64,000 nucleotides of DNA from Tillus elongatus. Lineage: Eukaryota; Arthropoda; Insecta; Coleoptera; Cleridae. The DNA lies in contig OZ023269.1 in NCBI GenBank assembly GCA_964006375.1, forward strand, positions 64,600,029 to 64,664,028. Direction: 5' to 3'. The position numbers were made by a program, and so were the translations under genes. Under the pieces are notes generated by a model. It ran no database searches and was not told the DNA's origin. It saw nothing but the letters and a program-made list of their open reading frames with translations. This document shows positions 36,062 to 48,851 of the stretch, one piece after another. How positions within the stretch are numbered: the stretch's first letter is position 1; every line of letters begins with the position of its first letter.

Positions 36062-38541
36062 TGATTCACGTAGCCCCTTCGTTAGAAAATTTTTGATTTC
36101 CCGAAATCGTATTATTATGAGATTTGACAGCCGGCCAGAATCGACTGCTGCAAGACTAAATGAAATATTTACAAAATGGCAGCTATTCCGGAAATACCAG
36201 AAATCGGCGCCATGTTTTTTTTTAAATGGGAATACCCCATTTTGCCCCATGCCTGGATTCTGCATTAAATTTTGGTTCAGAACATCCTAGTTGTCAACAC
36301 TTTGCTGTCATAGTTTTTGACATATGTCACATTTTTCGCAAAAAATTGAAGTTGCAGGGGTTGATTAAGAATGTCATAACTTCTGAACCATCTAAAATAA
36401 ATAGTTGATTTTTTTAATCGGTTCACAAAGGTTTGGCCAATATTTTGCATCATTACTGATAATTTTGTTATGCTTCATGCGCCTACTGCGATTTTTCAAA
36501 GTTGACAATCAAAAAATATCAAAAACTTCATTTTTTGAAATAGCACTTACCATTTCTGATGCCAGAAATCAATGTGAAATTAAATTTAGGGGCAACTTTT
36601 ATTAACTTTATGCGTGCTTATCTGCAATCATTTTTGAGTTATTGGCATGTTTTATTAGATAAATTTTATTTTTTCCTTAGGGGCTTTGGAAACGATCGTT
36701 TCAATTAAATTTTTATTCCACAACTTTACTTCAATAATAAACAGTTACAACAAAATAACAACAAATGGGCAAATTAACAAAATAATAATTTCAATAGAAA
36801 TGCTTAATGTGTGCATCGTTTTCATTGAGACGCTTCTGAACAGACTGCGTTGCTCTTCGAATTTCGGAAGGATCCAAATGATTAAAAGCTCCAGCTATCC
36901 TTATTATTAAGTCTTCGTAATTGAAAACTGGATTTGCGTACACTAATTTTTTGACCCTACCCTATAAATAAAAATCTAAAGGTGTAAGATACGGAGATCG
37001 GGCGGGCCAAAGTAATGGACCCCTATTTCCCCACCAACTATCTTCAAAGAATACCGTGAATTTGGCATCTACGGCTCCAGTTTAATGTGCTGGAGCTCCA
37101 TCCATTTGATACCAACGATTGAAACATCTATTGAGCGGCATGTCAGCCAGATAATTTTCCACAACTTCTCTTAAAATTCTCAAATAACCATCGCCATTAG
37201 AATTTCTATCGTATATGAAATATCGTACCTCACTGTCCATTAACAGGCAGAAAACATGTATACGAAATTGAGTTTGATTTTCGACCTCCATTACAATATG
37301 AGGATTTTGGTCAGCCCAAAAATGCTGATTTTTTCGATTAATTATCCATGGCTGACAAAATTTTGCTTCGCCTGTCTAGATTATGTTTTATAAAAAATTA
37401 CGATCTTCATGAATTTTTACCAAAAATTCTTCGCAAAAGTTGAGCCTGCGTACGTAGTCTCTGGGATGTAGTTTTTGTAGCCTTATAAATTCATAGGGAT
37501 GTAAGTTGTGACAACAAAGAACCCTTTGCAACGAGGAACAAGAAATTCCCAAATCGGCAGATGCTGTGAAGCACGTGAATGGTCCAAAATATCTCGAGGC
37601 GTTAATTTCAACCTATCCATTTCTTGTTATAAATTTAGTTTGCATAACAGGCTTAGCTACTTTCCCATGATAAAAAAAAATATTTTTAAGTCTTAGAAAT
37701 TTTCCTATAGTAATTTGTGGTAGATGTGGATATTTGATGTTGAACGCGCGGCATGTTCTGTCAACTATTCTGTTATTTTGCCCATAAATTACAAATAAAT
37801 CAAAGACATCTTTTAGATAATGCTCCATGATAAATTGCACTAATTAATTGAAACACTAAGATAATAATGACAGGACAGTGACTAGTTTGACACTTGATAT
37901 TTTTCCAAAGCATACAAACCTTCAGGAGAAAATAATAAAGTTATAAAAAAATGACAATAACTCAAAAACGGCTAAAGATAAGCATGTATAATGTTAATAA
38001 AAGTGACACTAAAATTTAATTCTACATTGATCTGTGACATCAAAAATGGTAGGTGCCATTTGAAAAAATTTAGTTTTTGACATTTTTTGATTGACAACGT
38101 TGAAAAATCGCAGTAGGCGGATGAAACATAACAAAAGTATCGGTAATGATGAAAAATATTGGCGAAATCTTTGTGATCCAAATTTTAAAAAATGAACTAT
38201 TTCTTTTCAATGGTTCAGGAGTTATGAATGTCTTACTGGACCCCTGCAACTTCATTTTTTTTGCGAAAAATGTGACATATGTCAAAAACTATCACAGATA
38301 AGTGTTGACAACTGGGATGTTCTGAACTCAGAATTTAATGTAGAATCCAGGCATAGAATCAAAATTGGGAATTCCCATAAAAAAAAAACATGGCGCCGAT
38401 TTCCGGTATTTCCGGAAGTGCCGCCATTTTGTAAATATTTCATTTAGCCTTGCAGCAGTCGATTCTAGCCGGCTGTCAAATTTTATAATTATACGACTTC
38501 GGGAAATCAAAATTTTTCTAACGAACGGGCTACGTGAATCA
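36062..38541. mobile_element. Mariner-type DNA transposon with ~590-bp inverted repeats
   Basis: The left arm 36062-36652 begins TGATTCACGTAGCCC; the right arm 37945-38541 is its complement, ending GGGCTACGTGAATCA, with matching blocks such as AAATCGGCGCCATG and TGACATATGTCACATTTTTCGC all along. The middle holds a decayed minus-strand transposase. A TA target duplication could not be confirmed because both flanks are mutated. Confidence 0.8.
36830..37840 (-). pseudogene. Mariner/Tc1-superfamily transposase, decayed
   Basis: An N-terminal helix-turn-helix-like start (MEHYLKDVFDLFVIYGQNNR, TCRAFNIKYPHLPQITIG) near 37825-37700. The DDE middle is FRIHVFCLLMDSEVRYFIYD and RWYQMDGAPAH (37120-37082), where the second Asp lies in QMDGAPAH. 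Then LLWPARSPYLTPLDFYL follows near 37015-36960 (the third acidic residue in the family is the D of PLDF). Frames are broken by stops and shifts. The gene is bounded by the two long inverted repeats. Confidence 0.75.
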
Positions 38542-39081
38542 TAGGGCTACGTCATTTTATTGACTCCCTGTTCATATAGCGCATAGCTGTGTATATCAGT
38601 GACGATTCCTTTTAACAAAAACATTGAGTGGTTCTAATTTCTAATAACAAAAAGATTGTGCCTTTTTTTGTATTATATCTTGCTGCCAAGGAATTCTTAA
38701 CGGTTAAGTAAAATAATCACAATATCCGAATTTAAAAATTTTCACTTTCTAACCTTACTATTTTAATTACCGGGTTGTTAAAATATGTACACCAGCATTG
38801 GTATAAAAGGAGAGCAATTGGCTTACGCTTATGTTAAGTACTTATATATTGAGTCTACCAGCCAATACTAATATACCATTTTTATAATTAGTAGGCGATG
38901 TCCCCATTTAGGCGCATAACTATATTATAAAATTTATTTGCTGACTTTGAGGACTTTCGAGAAAAAGTCTTCAAACTGAGGTCATGAAATCTTGCGCTTT
39001 TTGAAGACAGTCCTCGAAAAGCGCAAAAGTCTCCAAAAAGAGGCTTTCGTCGATTAAAAAGTCCCCGATAAGCGGCATTTA

Positions 39082-39083
<2 letters not shown>
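38542..39083. other. No recognised gene
   Basis: Spacer. 38940-39080 contains repeated GAGGACTTTCG/GCGCAAAAGTC/AAGTCTCC words in inverted pairs (a weak hairpin), and ends with AGTCCCCGATAAGCGGCATTTAC, the complement of sequence at 28397-28420. Confidence 0.4.
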
Positions 39084-39155
<72 letters not shown>

Positions 39156-39208
39156 ACACCGATAACTCAAAAAATAATGGGCCGATTTTAATAAAATTTG
39201 GCATGTAC

Positions 39209-39283
<75 letters not shown>

Positions 39284-39418
39284 ATATAAAAATTGAAACT
39301 GACCGCGGATATGGGTTCTAGGGGTCCTAGATCGCGCTCATTTGAAGAAATTTTTTCAAAATTCAAAAGTCGAGATTTCCTCATTAATGAATTTTTTTCT
39401 AAGAAAATTCACTAAAAA
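39084..39418 (-). repeat. Repeat family M, rearranged copy with two (AT)n tracts
   Basis: (AT)n 39084-39153, then a short reversed left arm ACCACACCGATAACTCAAAAAATAATGGGCCG, (AT)n 39213-39280, then a forward right arm GACCGCGGATATGGGTTCTAGG. The arms point toward each other, unlike other copies, which suggests recombination in the (AT) tracts. Confidence 0.65.
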
Positions 39419-39676
39419 CTGAGAAAGGTCCGCTAAATATAATCAGCATGTAAGGTAAATGGTTAAACGACATAAATTACAAACCAGTTGTGTGAAAGAG
39501 GTACCTGCAAATCTATTTTCATGAAAAAAAAAAGCCATTTATGCCAGTAGAAAGAAGATTAACTCTTAATGGCATATAATGCCATTTTTGCGTGTATACT
39601 TGACAATATGTCAGTTATATTATATAATTCTATTCGGAAAGTTTTCCACTATCGAGTGGTGTGTAAAAAATCGAAA

Positions 39677-39681
39677 CAATG
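39677..39681. repeat. Target-site duplication CAATG of the BEL element (left)
   Basis: CAATG precedes the left LTR and follows the right LTR at 49308-49312. Five bases is the BEL/Pao length. Confidence 0.75.
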
Positions 39682-40121
39682 TGTTCCATATTGCTCAACG
39701 TGACAACGCTGTAAGCCAACCCCCAAGCATATAAGCTCATTCTGTTACATCAGAAAGGTATTCATTCTATAGTATTCATTATGTAGCATTCCTTCTGTAT
39801 TCTTCAGTCAACATTAATTTATTCTGCAATCTAAGTCTAGTTCTTTAGCTTGTAACTCAAAGATGTTGTATTGAATATCTCAGTTGAGATAGATGTATAT
39901 TTTATACAGTTAATATAAGTATATATAGTGTACTTCGGCGTATCAATTAATAAGTCACCTAACTTTAACTACGCTGTTACTAATTAATTAACCCAATCCA
40001 CGCAACAATCAATCAAGTCATTCATCATAACTTTAAATTAACAAACATAGTATATTTACGGTCCTTCGAAGTCACACGTAACATTTTTGTCCTATTAAGT
40101 CGGATACAGTGATACGTTACA
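39682..40121 (+). repeat. 5' LTR of BEL/Pao element
   Basis: TGTTCCATATTGCTCAACGTGAC...GATACGTTACA. It contains GCATATAAGCTC and GTATATATAGTG (TATA-like). It is about 440 bases and is matched by 48852-49307 with scattered changes and small indels, noticeably more than in the CsRn1-like pair, so this insertion is older. Confidence 0.8.
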
Positions 40122-40433
40122 TTTTGGTCCAGTCGAGTCGGATCCAGTGAAAAAACCACATTATTCTTGGCCAGCTTAACAACGTTAACAAAGCTACGTA
40201 GGTGAAACCAATCAACATTCAAGCGAGGATTACAGGCAGCCGGTCGAGCCAGCAACAGAAATCAGGCCAAGGTCAGTTACCATATTATCTTATCCTTTAT
40301 TTATTTCCTATACATATTATATTTATTAATTAAGTAGTTCAGTGCGAGTTTAAGTGTATTGAATATTATTTATCAGTTAGACTCAAGCAAAATAACCCAC
40401 TTATATATTAGAATCAATACATAAGTAAGCGCC

Positions 40434-41160
40434 ATGTCTGAATTAAACAAACTTATTAAGAAACACATTACTAAAATCAAAGTTCAATTCACTTTTTAAT
40501 GATAACGTTAACAATTATAATAAGATCGCAGAAATCAAAACAAGATTAGCTTCCATTTAACATATTCGGGAAACATTTGAGAATATTCAATTGGATATTG
40601 AATTATTAACAGATGATATAAATATCACCAAACCAGACGAGGCAAAGGCATTTGAGGACAAGTATTATTCGTTAATTACTACAGAGGAAACGCAGATTCA
40701 GTCAGCAGTCATAGGTCGAGTAGATACGTCTTCTCCTAGCACATTATCATTGAACAATCACAATAACAAAAGGCACGATGTCAACTACTAGAGTCTTTAG
40801 ATTTCAGTCAATCCAGTAAATCAAATTTCCATTAAACCAGCTCATAATGTAAATAAATACTAACAAATATAATGTCAGCTATTACAAGTCAATAAAAAAT
40901 CAACAGCACATCTTGTTACAGACCATGTTAAAGGTGATGTAAATAACAGTAATTGTATAATACGCAAACTAGCACATCGCATATATGATTGTCCTAAATT
41001 TTTATAATTATCGAGCAACAATAGATTCCGAACGGCAAAACATCATAAGCTATATGTTAATTGTTGTAATCACGCAATAAACGCATGCAAATAACGTCCT
41101 TGCCGAAAATGCTTGGAACAGCACCATACGTTATTACACTTTGAAAAACCTCTTGCTAAC
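40434..41160 (+). pseudogene. BEL Gag remnant
   Basis: Begins MSELNKLIKKHITKIK and soon meets a stop. 40591-40791 has an acidic helical stretch (DEAKAFEDKYYSLITTEE), typical of BEL Gag N-termini. Near 41100-41150 CRKCLEQHHTLLHFEK is a zinc-knuckle-like motif. Much of the capsid region is missing or unrecognisable. Confidence 0.6.
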
Positions 41161-41640
41161 GTACAGACTGCAGATTCCAAACAAACAATAACAGGGGAAC
41201 ATCCTGTAGTACTTACAAATTTATGTCAAGACACCATAAACAATCAAATTCTGTTGTCAACCGCTGTTATAGTAATTGAAGATAAATTTGGCAATTGGCA
41301 TAGATGCAGATGTTTATTAGATGTTGGCTCACAATCAAACTTTATAACAGACTAATTGTGTGAGCGTCTGCAAATATCTAAAAAAAAATCATACAATTTA
41401 CCCATATTAGGAATTAACCAATCATCAAATCAAGTGGGACATTACACTAACGTAACCACTAAATCATTACATAATGCATTTGAAACAACTACTCAGTGTT
41501 TAGTGTTAAAGAAAATCACCCGTTATATAGTTTTTCAACTTATAATTTGTTCCTAGTGGCATTAAATTAGCAGATCCCGACCTTAATCAATCAAGCCCAA
41601 TCGATTTATTGATTATAGCGGAGCTCTTTTGACAACTTCT
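41161..41640 (+). pseudogene. BEL protease remnant
   Basis: The frame contains HRCRCLLDVGSQSNFITD, the BEL protease active site, with DSG altered to DVG and a stop right after. CERLQISKK and LPILGINQS follow. It is non-functional. Confidence 0.7.
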
Positions 41641-41656
41641 GATATGTAATCAAATA

Positions 41657-42880
41657 AAACCATCACACAAAGGTCAACTACATCTTCAGGAAACATTGTT
41701 CGGCTGGGTTATAGGCAGAAAAATATCACATAATTTAAAACAGCAATCGAAATCCGTCTGCAACTTGTCAATTAATGAATTAAATAAACAGGTAAACACA
41801 TTTTGTAAAATTGAGGACCTGCGTATTCAAGTGTCTAATTTTACCATCGAAGAACAAAACTGCGAAACACATTATAAACAAAATTATACACGCAACCCTG
41901 ATGGTAGATATGTGGTAGCATTACCTTCTAAATATTCACCTGACAATTTAGGGTTAACACTTGAAACGGCAATAAAACAATTCATGCGCTTCGAAAAACG
42001 ATTTGAAAATAATCCGTCATTAAAGGCAGAATACAGTAAATTTATTTTAGAATACCAAAATCTGGGTCACATGGAGCAATAGATAACGATGTACTTAATT
42101 CAAAACACTTTGTGTTACCACATTGTTTTTAAGGACTGTGTTACAACAAAACTTAGAGAAGTTTTTAATGGTAGTAGCCATTCCTCAAACGGCGGTTCTT
42201 TAAATCAACTTTTAATGGTCGGTCCTACAATTCAGCAAAATTTATTTGATATTATAACAAGATTTCGAAAACCATCACACAAAGATCAACTACATCTTCA
42301 GGAAACATTGTTTGGCTGGGTTATAGGCAGAAAAATATCACATAATTTAAAACAGCAATCGAAATCCGTCTGCAACTTGTCAATTAATGAATTAAATAAA
42401 CAGATAAACACATTTTGTCAAATGGAGGAACCGCGTATTTAAGTGTCTAATTTTACCATTGAAGAACAAAACTGCGAAACACATTATAAACAAAATTATA
42501 CACGCAACCCTGATGGTAGATATGTGGTAGCCTTACCTTCTAAATATTCACCTGACAATTTAGAGTTAACACTTGAAACGGCAATAAAACAATTCATGCG
42601 CTTCGAAAAATGATTTGTAACTAATCCGTCATTAAAGGCAGAATACAGTAAATTTATTTTAGAATACCAAAATCTGGGTCACATGGAGCAATAGATAACG
42701 ATGTACTTAATTCAAAACACTTTGTGTTACCACATTGTTTTTAAGGACTCTGTTACAACAAAACTTAGAGAAGTTTTTAATGGTAGTAGCCATTCCTCAA
42801 ACGGCGGTTCTTTAAATCAACTTTTAATGGTCGGTCCTACAATTCAGCAAAATTTATTTGATATTATAACAAGATTTCGA
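41657..42880 (+). repeat. 612-bp tandem duplication inside BEL pol
   Basis: 41657-42268 and 42269-42880 are tandem copies differing at roughly 2 percent of positions. Each starts ACCATCACACAAAGRTCAAC, contains LQETLFGWVIGRK and NPDGRYVVALP coding, and ends TTATTTGATATTATAACAAGATTTCGA. 612 is divisible by three. Confidence 0.9.
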
Positions 42881-44220
42881 ATGCACCATTTGTCGATGAC
42901 ATTAACAAGATGCATCGACAAGTATTAGTGTCACCTGGTGATACAAATTTTCAATTAATCATCTGGCGTAAAAATCCTAATGATGAATTCCAGTTATTCA
43001 AATTAAACTACGTCACTTATGGAATTGAAAGTTCACCGTACGGTGCAATACGAACTCTTTCAACTAGCAGATGACGAAGATGACAAATATCCAACAGCAT
43101 CTACAGTTATTAAAAGATAGTTTTACGTGGACGATGTTTTAACTGGTGCAGGCTCCTTAAAGGAATTAAAAACCATCGAATACGAACTAACTCAAGCTCT
43201 CAAAAGCGCAGGTTTTAAACTGTGTAAATGGGCATCAAATAATTCAAATCTGTTGTCAGATCTAGATACTACTAGTAAACCCTTATTGAAATAAGAAAAC
43301 GATAAGGACATTAAAACACTAGGTATATTGTGGAATAGTGAAAACGGCATATTAAAATACAACCTGCACATAAATTTACATGATCTATATAAAATCACAA
43401 AACGTAAAATACTTAGTAATATAGCTCAATGTTTTGATCCCTTGGGTTTAATATCACCCTGTATATTACCCGCGAAGCTCATCTTACAGCAATTATGGGC
43501 ATTAAACATCGAATGGGATACAGAAATTCCCACAAACTTAAATAAATAGTGGTTAAAATGTGTAGAGCAACTAAAAGTTATAAATTCACATCCTCCAATT
43601 CCACGAAAGGTAGTCATGTGTTTTCCGTATGACCTAATAGAAATTCATGGGTTTTGTGACGCCTCTGAGAAAGCATATTGATGTGCCATTTACGTTAGAG
43701 CTGTTAAAATTAATCACCAGTCCTCAGTTGCATTGTTATGCGTCAAATGTCGGATTGCGCCTTTACGGTCAACTAGCTTGCCGAGATTAAAATTAAACAG
43801 TGCTTTGTTTTATTGACAAGACAAATGCATATTCTACAAAATAGTTTAGGCCAGTTGCCATTAAATTATTTCTATTGGACAAGCTCAACCATTATCTATC
43901 CGAACCGCCTTACAAGTGGAACACATATGTTGGCAATAGGGTTGCTGAAATATAAAGCCTACTATAGATAACTGGCAACACTGCACGTCTAAGGAGAATC
44001 CCGCTGACATTATTTCTAGGGTGCATTCATTCGACAACAACGACACTCGAACCATGTGGTTGCAAGACCCATCTTTCTTAAAGGAACCTTTCAATGAATG
44101 GATAATAATGGACTTAAATAGTATCATTCATAAACATGAATTACTTGAAAGACGGAAGGAGGTATTGTTATCTTTAATAGCCGTGAAAGACATTTTTTTC
44201 TTGAGCGATTTTTAAGCTTC
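41690..44220 (+). pseudogene. BEL reverse transcriptase and RNase H remnant
   Basis: Pre-RT region FGWVIGRK and HYKQNYTRNPDGRYVVALP. RT: TTKLREVFNGSSHSSNGGSL, then (43120-43150) FYVDDVLTGA, the YVDD catalytic box, SAGFKLCKWASN and ILSNIAQCFDPLGLISPCIL. RNase H: IHGFCDASEKAY near 43650, then KCRIAPLR. All are interrupted by stops, so no pol protein can be made. Confidence 0.8.
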
Positions 44221-46705
44221 GACAAATTGGTTAGGGTGGTCGCTTATCGTTCAAGATTTATAGCAGCGACTAAACGGAAACAGAACCCTAACAATGGGAT
44301 ATTAAGTTAAGATGAGATAATTTTTACCACGGTCAAACTTCTAAAACCAATACAGTCTTTAACATTTCAAAACGAAATAACTCTTTTAAATAGAAATATG
44401 CGCTTACCTAAGGCTAGTAAAATTATTAAGTTAAGCCCATTTCTTGATCAAGACGAACTGCTCCGATGTGGTGGGCGGTTAATCTATTCTAATCTAACAT
44501 TGGATCACAAATTTCCCATTGCTAAAGGGCCACGTAACTAAATTAATTATTGAAAGGGAGTATGTCCGACAATTACATGCTGGACCAGAAGCGACACTAG
44601 CATCTCTTCGAATGCGATATTGGCCCATTTCGGGACGAAGCGCCGTCAGAAACATAATTCATAAATACATTACTTGCTTTGGGATTATTTCGCGTACAAT
44701 TCAACCGATTATGAGTAATTTACCTGAAAGTAGGGTTCAGCCAGCCAAACCATTTTTGAATTGTGGTATTGATTACGCAGGTACAATTAAAATTAAGGAA
44801 AATCGCATTCGAGGTCATAAGGTGCTGAAAATTTACATTGTGTTGTTTATATGTATGGCAACAAAGGCAATTCACCTCGACTTAACTTATGACTGCACCA
44901 CTGGAGCCTTTCTAGCTGCATTGAAACGTATGATGTCTTGTCGCGGTTTGTGTGCTAATTTATATTCTGATCCCACTGAGCAAGGTAATATTGGGTTAAC
45001 ATTGCAGAATCTTTTCCAAAGCAAGTGTAAGTTTGATAGATTACTTGCAGAAAGCCTCCTGCAAGTTTGTTGCAAATGGCAAATCTTCCTCCCAGTGACT
45101 TTACATATGTAAGTGTTTCTTTTGTAACGTTACTGCAAGTTTACTGTAGTGAGCTGTTACAAACTTTCTTTATACTTACAAATGTTACCTTACAGCAAGC
45201 TTCAATTTTAAAAGGCTTAGCAAAGTTGTAAAATTTAAACTTACATTTGCAACTTATCTGCAATTGTATATATTATACATACAGTGCAAGTTTGTAACTT
45301 GGAATAATTCCAATTAATCTACTTTAGCTTTTTTTCAAAAATGCTGGGTCAGATAGTATTCCCAGTTACAATATTTTTTTAAATGTATTATACAATTTAT
45401 GTCAAATGTCATTGATAATTTTAGTAAATGGCAACCTTAGCTTTCTGTTGACTATTTTTAAAGTACACATCAAGCGATACAAAACCACCAAATTTCAAAT
45501 TTTGATTATATATCTTGAGTTGAAAGCACGAAAAAAAATTTGTGTAGTCAATCAATGAATAAAAATTTTAAATCTGCTGGTTTTCTACAACTTCACATGT
45601 AAGAACTTTAAAAATAGTCAACAAAAACCTAGGGTTGATTTAAAGAAATTATTGATGAAGTCGTTTTTCAAATATGGTACATACCGTATATTTTTTTTAA
45701 ACTGCAACTTGAAATACTAATCAATAGTATAGGTGTATTTATACATAATATATATTTCTTGTAAAACTGTAAAAAATGACTTAAGACAATGTTAATTGGA
45801 ATAAAATCTTTATTGCATAAAAAAATTAAGGACTTACAACATTATTCATTTCATTTCTGCTGATAGATATATAGATTTTATTGACCATCAAATGTACATG
45901 GTAAGTCACTGCCTTTATAAGTGCCGACTATAGTCACTAGATAAAGCCAGTTAAGACATATAGCGAGAGTGCCCATGTTTAGGCTAAAATGCAGTTCTAG
46001 GCAAAACTCGACGACAAAATAGATAACTTGAACTCGTGATATCGACCGATTTCAAAAATTCTTTTTTCTAAATGAATACCAATTAATTGTTTTTGATATT
46101 GTTTTACTAAATAACTCTTAGTCGTCTGGGAAAACGTGTGAAACACCAATAACAAAAACGAAGTCTTCTGCAGCATTACTTATTTTGAGCGGCAAGATTT
46201 TTTTAGCTTCTAAAGTATATCGTAACATATGTGACATAAAATCAAGTCAACATATCAAATACTATTGGGAAAAAAGAAATATCTAAAATGGTGCATTCAT
46301 TTCGATTTTAGATAAAGTTTCATTAAGCAAACGTAAGAATATACAATGGATAAATCAAGCGCAGGGAAACGAATACAACTTCAATGCGAATAGCCTAAAT
46401 ATGGCGACAGTCTCTGAAAGTGTTCACGCATGTCTTAACTATCCCTATCGAGTAAGTATAGTACCGCCAATGTATGTGTACCTTCAGAAACATTGAGTTA
46501 AAATAAAGCAAAATTATGACTACAATGAATTACGTATATATATAAACAAGTCTGTGGCTAGTAGAACTTGCATTCCAAAGCCTTTCCCTAACGCACACAC
46601 ACTACAAAGAATGAATACAAATAGTATGTAACACTATACACATTAGTTTAGAGCACCAATAAATTCCTTCACCTTGGTTTTTTGTTATATAACATCCACT
46701 AGTGC

Positions 46706-47169
46706 CTACTTTACTCTTGTTAGTGGGAGCATCTTAATAACATTAGGTAGAAAATTGAAGAATTTGATTCCCAAGTAATCAAACATCTGCTTTGTTTTCT
46801 CCTTTTTGTGGAACCGTATTTTTAATTCATGCCTGCAGCTGGTATTGATGTTGCGAGCTGCACCATTCACTGGATATTTTGAATACATATACTGAAGAAG
46901 AATATGGCTGTAAAGGTACCTAAGTATCCCATTGGCCTCGAATACACCAGGGCAGCTTTTTCTTGGACCTACGCACACAATGTCCTTATTGCACTTTTTT
47001 GCATGATAAACACATGTTCCGCTGCTGACGAGTTAGCCCAAATGAATGTTCCATATGATAGGATACTGCGACAATGTGCAAAATAAGCACTCCTGGCAGC
47101 TTGATGGGTATTGTACTGTTCCACTGCTGTTATGATGTCAATTGCTCTGGATAAGCCTCGTGCTTCCAT
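46706..47169 (-). pseudogene. Non-LTR reverse-transcriptase C-terminal fragment inside element A copy 1
   Basis: Two overlapping minus frames give SILSYGTFIWANSSAAEHVF, IMQKSAIRTLC, then GPRKSCPGVFEANGILRYLY and FDYLGIKFFNFLPNV, the segment downstream of RT in jockey-like ORF2 proteins. The frame changes between the two. The same fragment with the same flanks lies at 57661-58118, so it was part of element A before the copies separated. Confidence 0.75.
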
Positions 47170-47664
47170 AGGTCAATCATGTTTAACGTTTTAAAATGGA
47201 TTGGTTTAACCAGGTAAGACATCTCCAGGCTGCTTATAAGGACATAACAAAATTCATATTTAGTAATTAGCGACATACCAAAATTTAATTATGCTACAGA
47301 AAAGTGACTAATTTTATTGAATTCACACATGTATTTAGTATATAGCTATACCAAAATTTAATTATGCTACAGAAAAGTGACTAATTTTATTGAATTCACA
47401 CATGTATTTAGTATATAGCTGTTTTAGGGATTCTTACCTCACATGTTTGTGGATATACTCCATGTTTCATTATCCGCACTCCAGACAACAAATTACTTAA
47501 TTACACCAAAAATCTAACAATTCAGGCTACAATAAGATTGTTCAATCTTTAAAACTTCCAGAAAAATAAATAGACATAGATCAAATAACAGCATATCATA
47601 AATATAAACAACAATCCGCCATTAATCATTATTGACGGGCGCTTTGTAACGAGTCAGTTCGCTG

Positions 47665-47934
47665 TTGGAGTTGGTGTTGCTATGTTGCTATTGGACGACG
47701 ATGACATACGATCGAACATACACGAACACGAAAACGGAGGGAATTCAAATAAATGTTTACAAATTAAAACAAACTTTCAGAAACATTACAATCGTAACTT
47801 CACGTGAGCTTACAAATGAAGAAAAACAACAAGCCGGCAAAGGAGATATTACATTTGAAAGTTATGTTAAAGTTTCATTTGTAAGTCTGCATTGGTTTTT
47901 TGGATGCAAACATTTAGAAATGTTGCAAACTTAA
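47665..47934 (+). other. Short frame conserved in both element A copies
   Basis: NVYKLKQTFRNITIVTSREL and SLHWFFGCKHLEMLQT are also present, with few changes, in the inverted copy (57169-56927). The frame ends close to the TIR. It may be coding or simply recent common ancestry. Confidence 0.3.
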
Positions 47935-48851
47935 CTTGCTTAATGGTAAATTATCTAACGTTGTGGTAAGCATTTGTAAGTTACCATGCTTAGTGGGATA
48001 ATGCTACTGCATTTACAGGTGCCTCGAGAGAATCAATTAAATTGTTTAAACAAACACAATTCCAAAATTCTATAACTAAAGAAGGCATTAAATTGCATTT
48101 TTTACCTGCACGATCACCTACATTTGCCGGGTTATGGGAAGCAGGAGTCAAATCAATAAAACACCATTTAAAACGAAGAACGCTTAATTCAATGTTAACC
48201 GCAGAAGAAATATATACACTTTTAACTCGTATTGACGCTTCTTTAAACTCTATACCAGCAACGTTATGATTCCGTGATCCAAATTATCAACAACCTTTAA
48301 CCCCTGGACATTTCCTGATCGGCGGCCCTATCAATGGACTTTTAGAAACCAGTGTTCTTGAAATTACACAAAACCGATTATCATATCAAAAAATACAAGA
48401 ATTAACAGAATATGTTTAGAAACGATGGTCCAAGGAATATCTGTCTACATTACAAGTTCGCAGTAAATGGCAAGATCCAACTATAGTTATAAAAAAGGGA
48501 AATATCGTTCTACTGAAAGAAGAGAACTGTCCACCGCTAGTTTGGCCAATGGAAAAAATAGTGGACATTTATACTGGAAAACACAATAGCAAAATCAGAG
48601 TAGTAAGTGTACTAACTCGAAATGGTGTTGTGAAACGTGCACAACAAAGTTTGTGTTCTTCCTATCGAGACTGTGTGTCCAAGCCAATGACTTCGCATAT
48701 TTATCAACTTATTTAACATCACATGAACATTATAATTTACTTATCGTATATTGACATTTTCATTAATAATTAATTTATATTCAAGTCGAAACATTTGTTT
48801 ATATAATCTGCAGGAAAATATTTTGAAGGCAATTCCTTCAAGGGGGCGACA

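Larger units (their letters stand above)
44972..47997 (-). mobile_element. TIR element A, copy 1 (3026 bp), inserted in BEL integrase
   Basis: Ends CCCACTGAGCAAGGTAA and (inverted) CCCACTAAGCATGGTAACTTACAAATGC, with AT on both sides (44970-44971, 47998-47999), consistent with a 2-bp duplication because removal restores the integrase frame. Subterminal regions repeat GCAAGTTTGTAAC-type words in both orientations. Superfamily is uncertain; a CACTA-like class is possible because of the CCCACTA tips and short duplication. It holds a non-LTR RT fragment, and no transposase was seen. Confidence 0.7.
44400..48720 (+). pseudogene. BEL integrase remnant, split by a 3-kb insertion
   Basis: The first part (to 44971) has a zinc-finger-like region with LHAGPEATLASLRMRYWPI and the core start FLNCGIDYAG (first Asp), then LYSD (second Asp) at the insertion point. 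After the insertion (from about 47998) NATAFTGAS continues the same motif, followed by FLPARSPTFAGLWEAGVKS (Glu of the triad) and TPGHFLIGGPI. A tail with GNIVLLKEENCPP and WPMEKIVDIYTGK matches the BEL integrase C-terminus. Stops at about 48269 and 48420 also break it. Confidence 0.8.
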
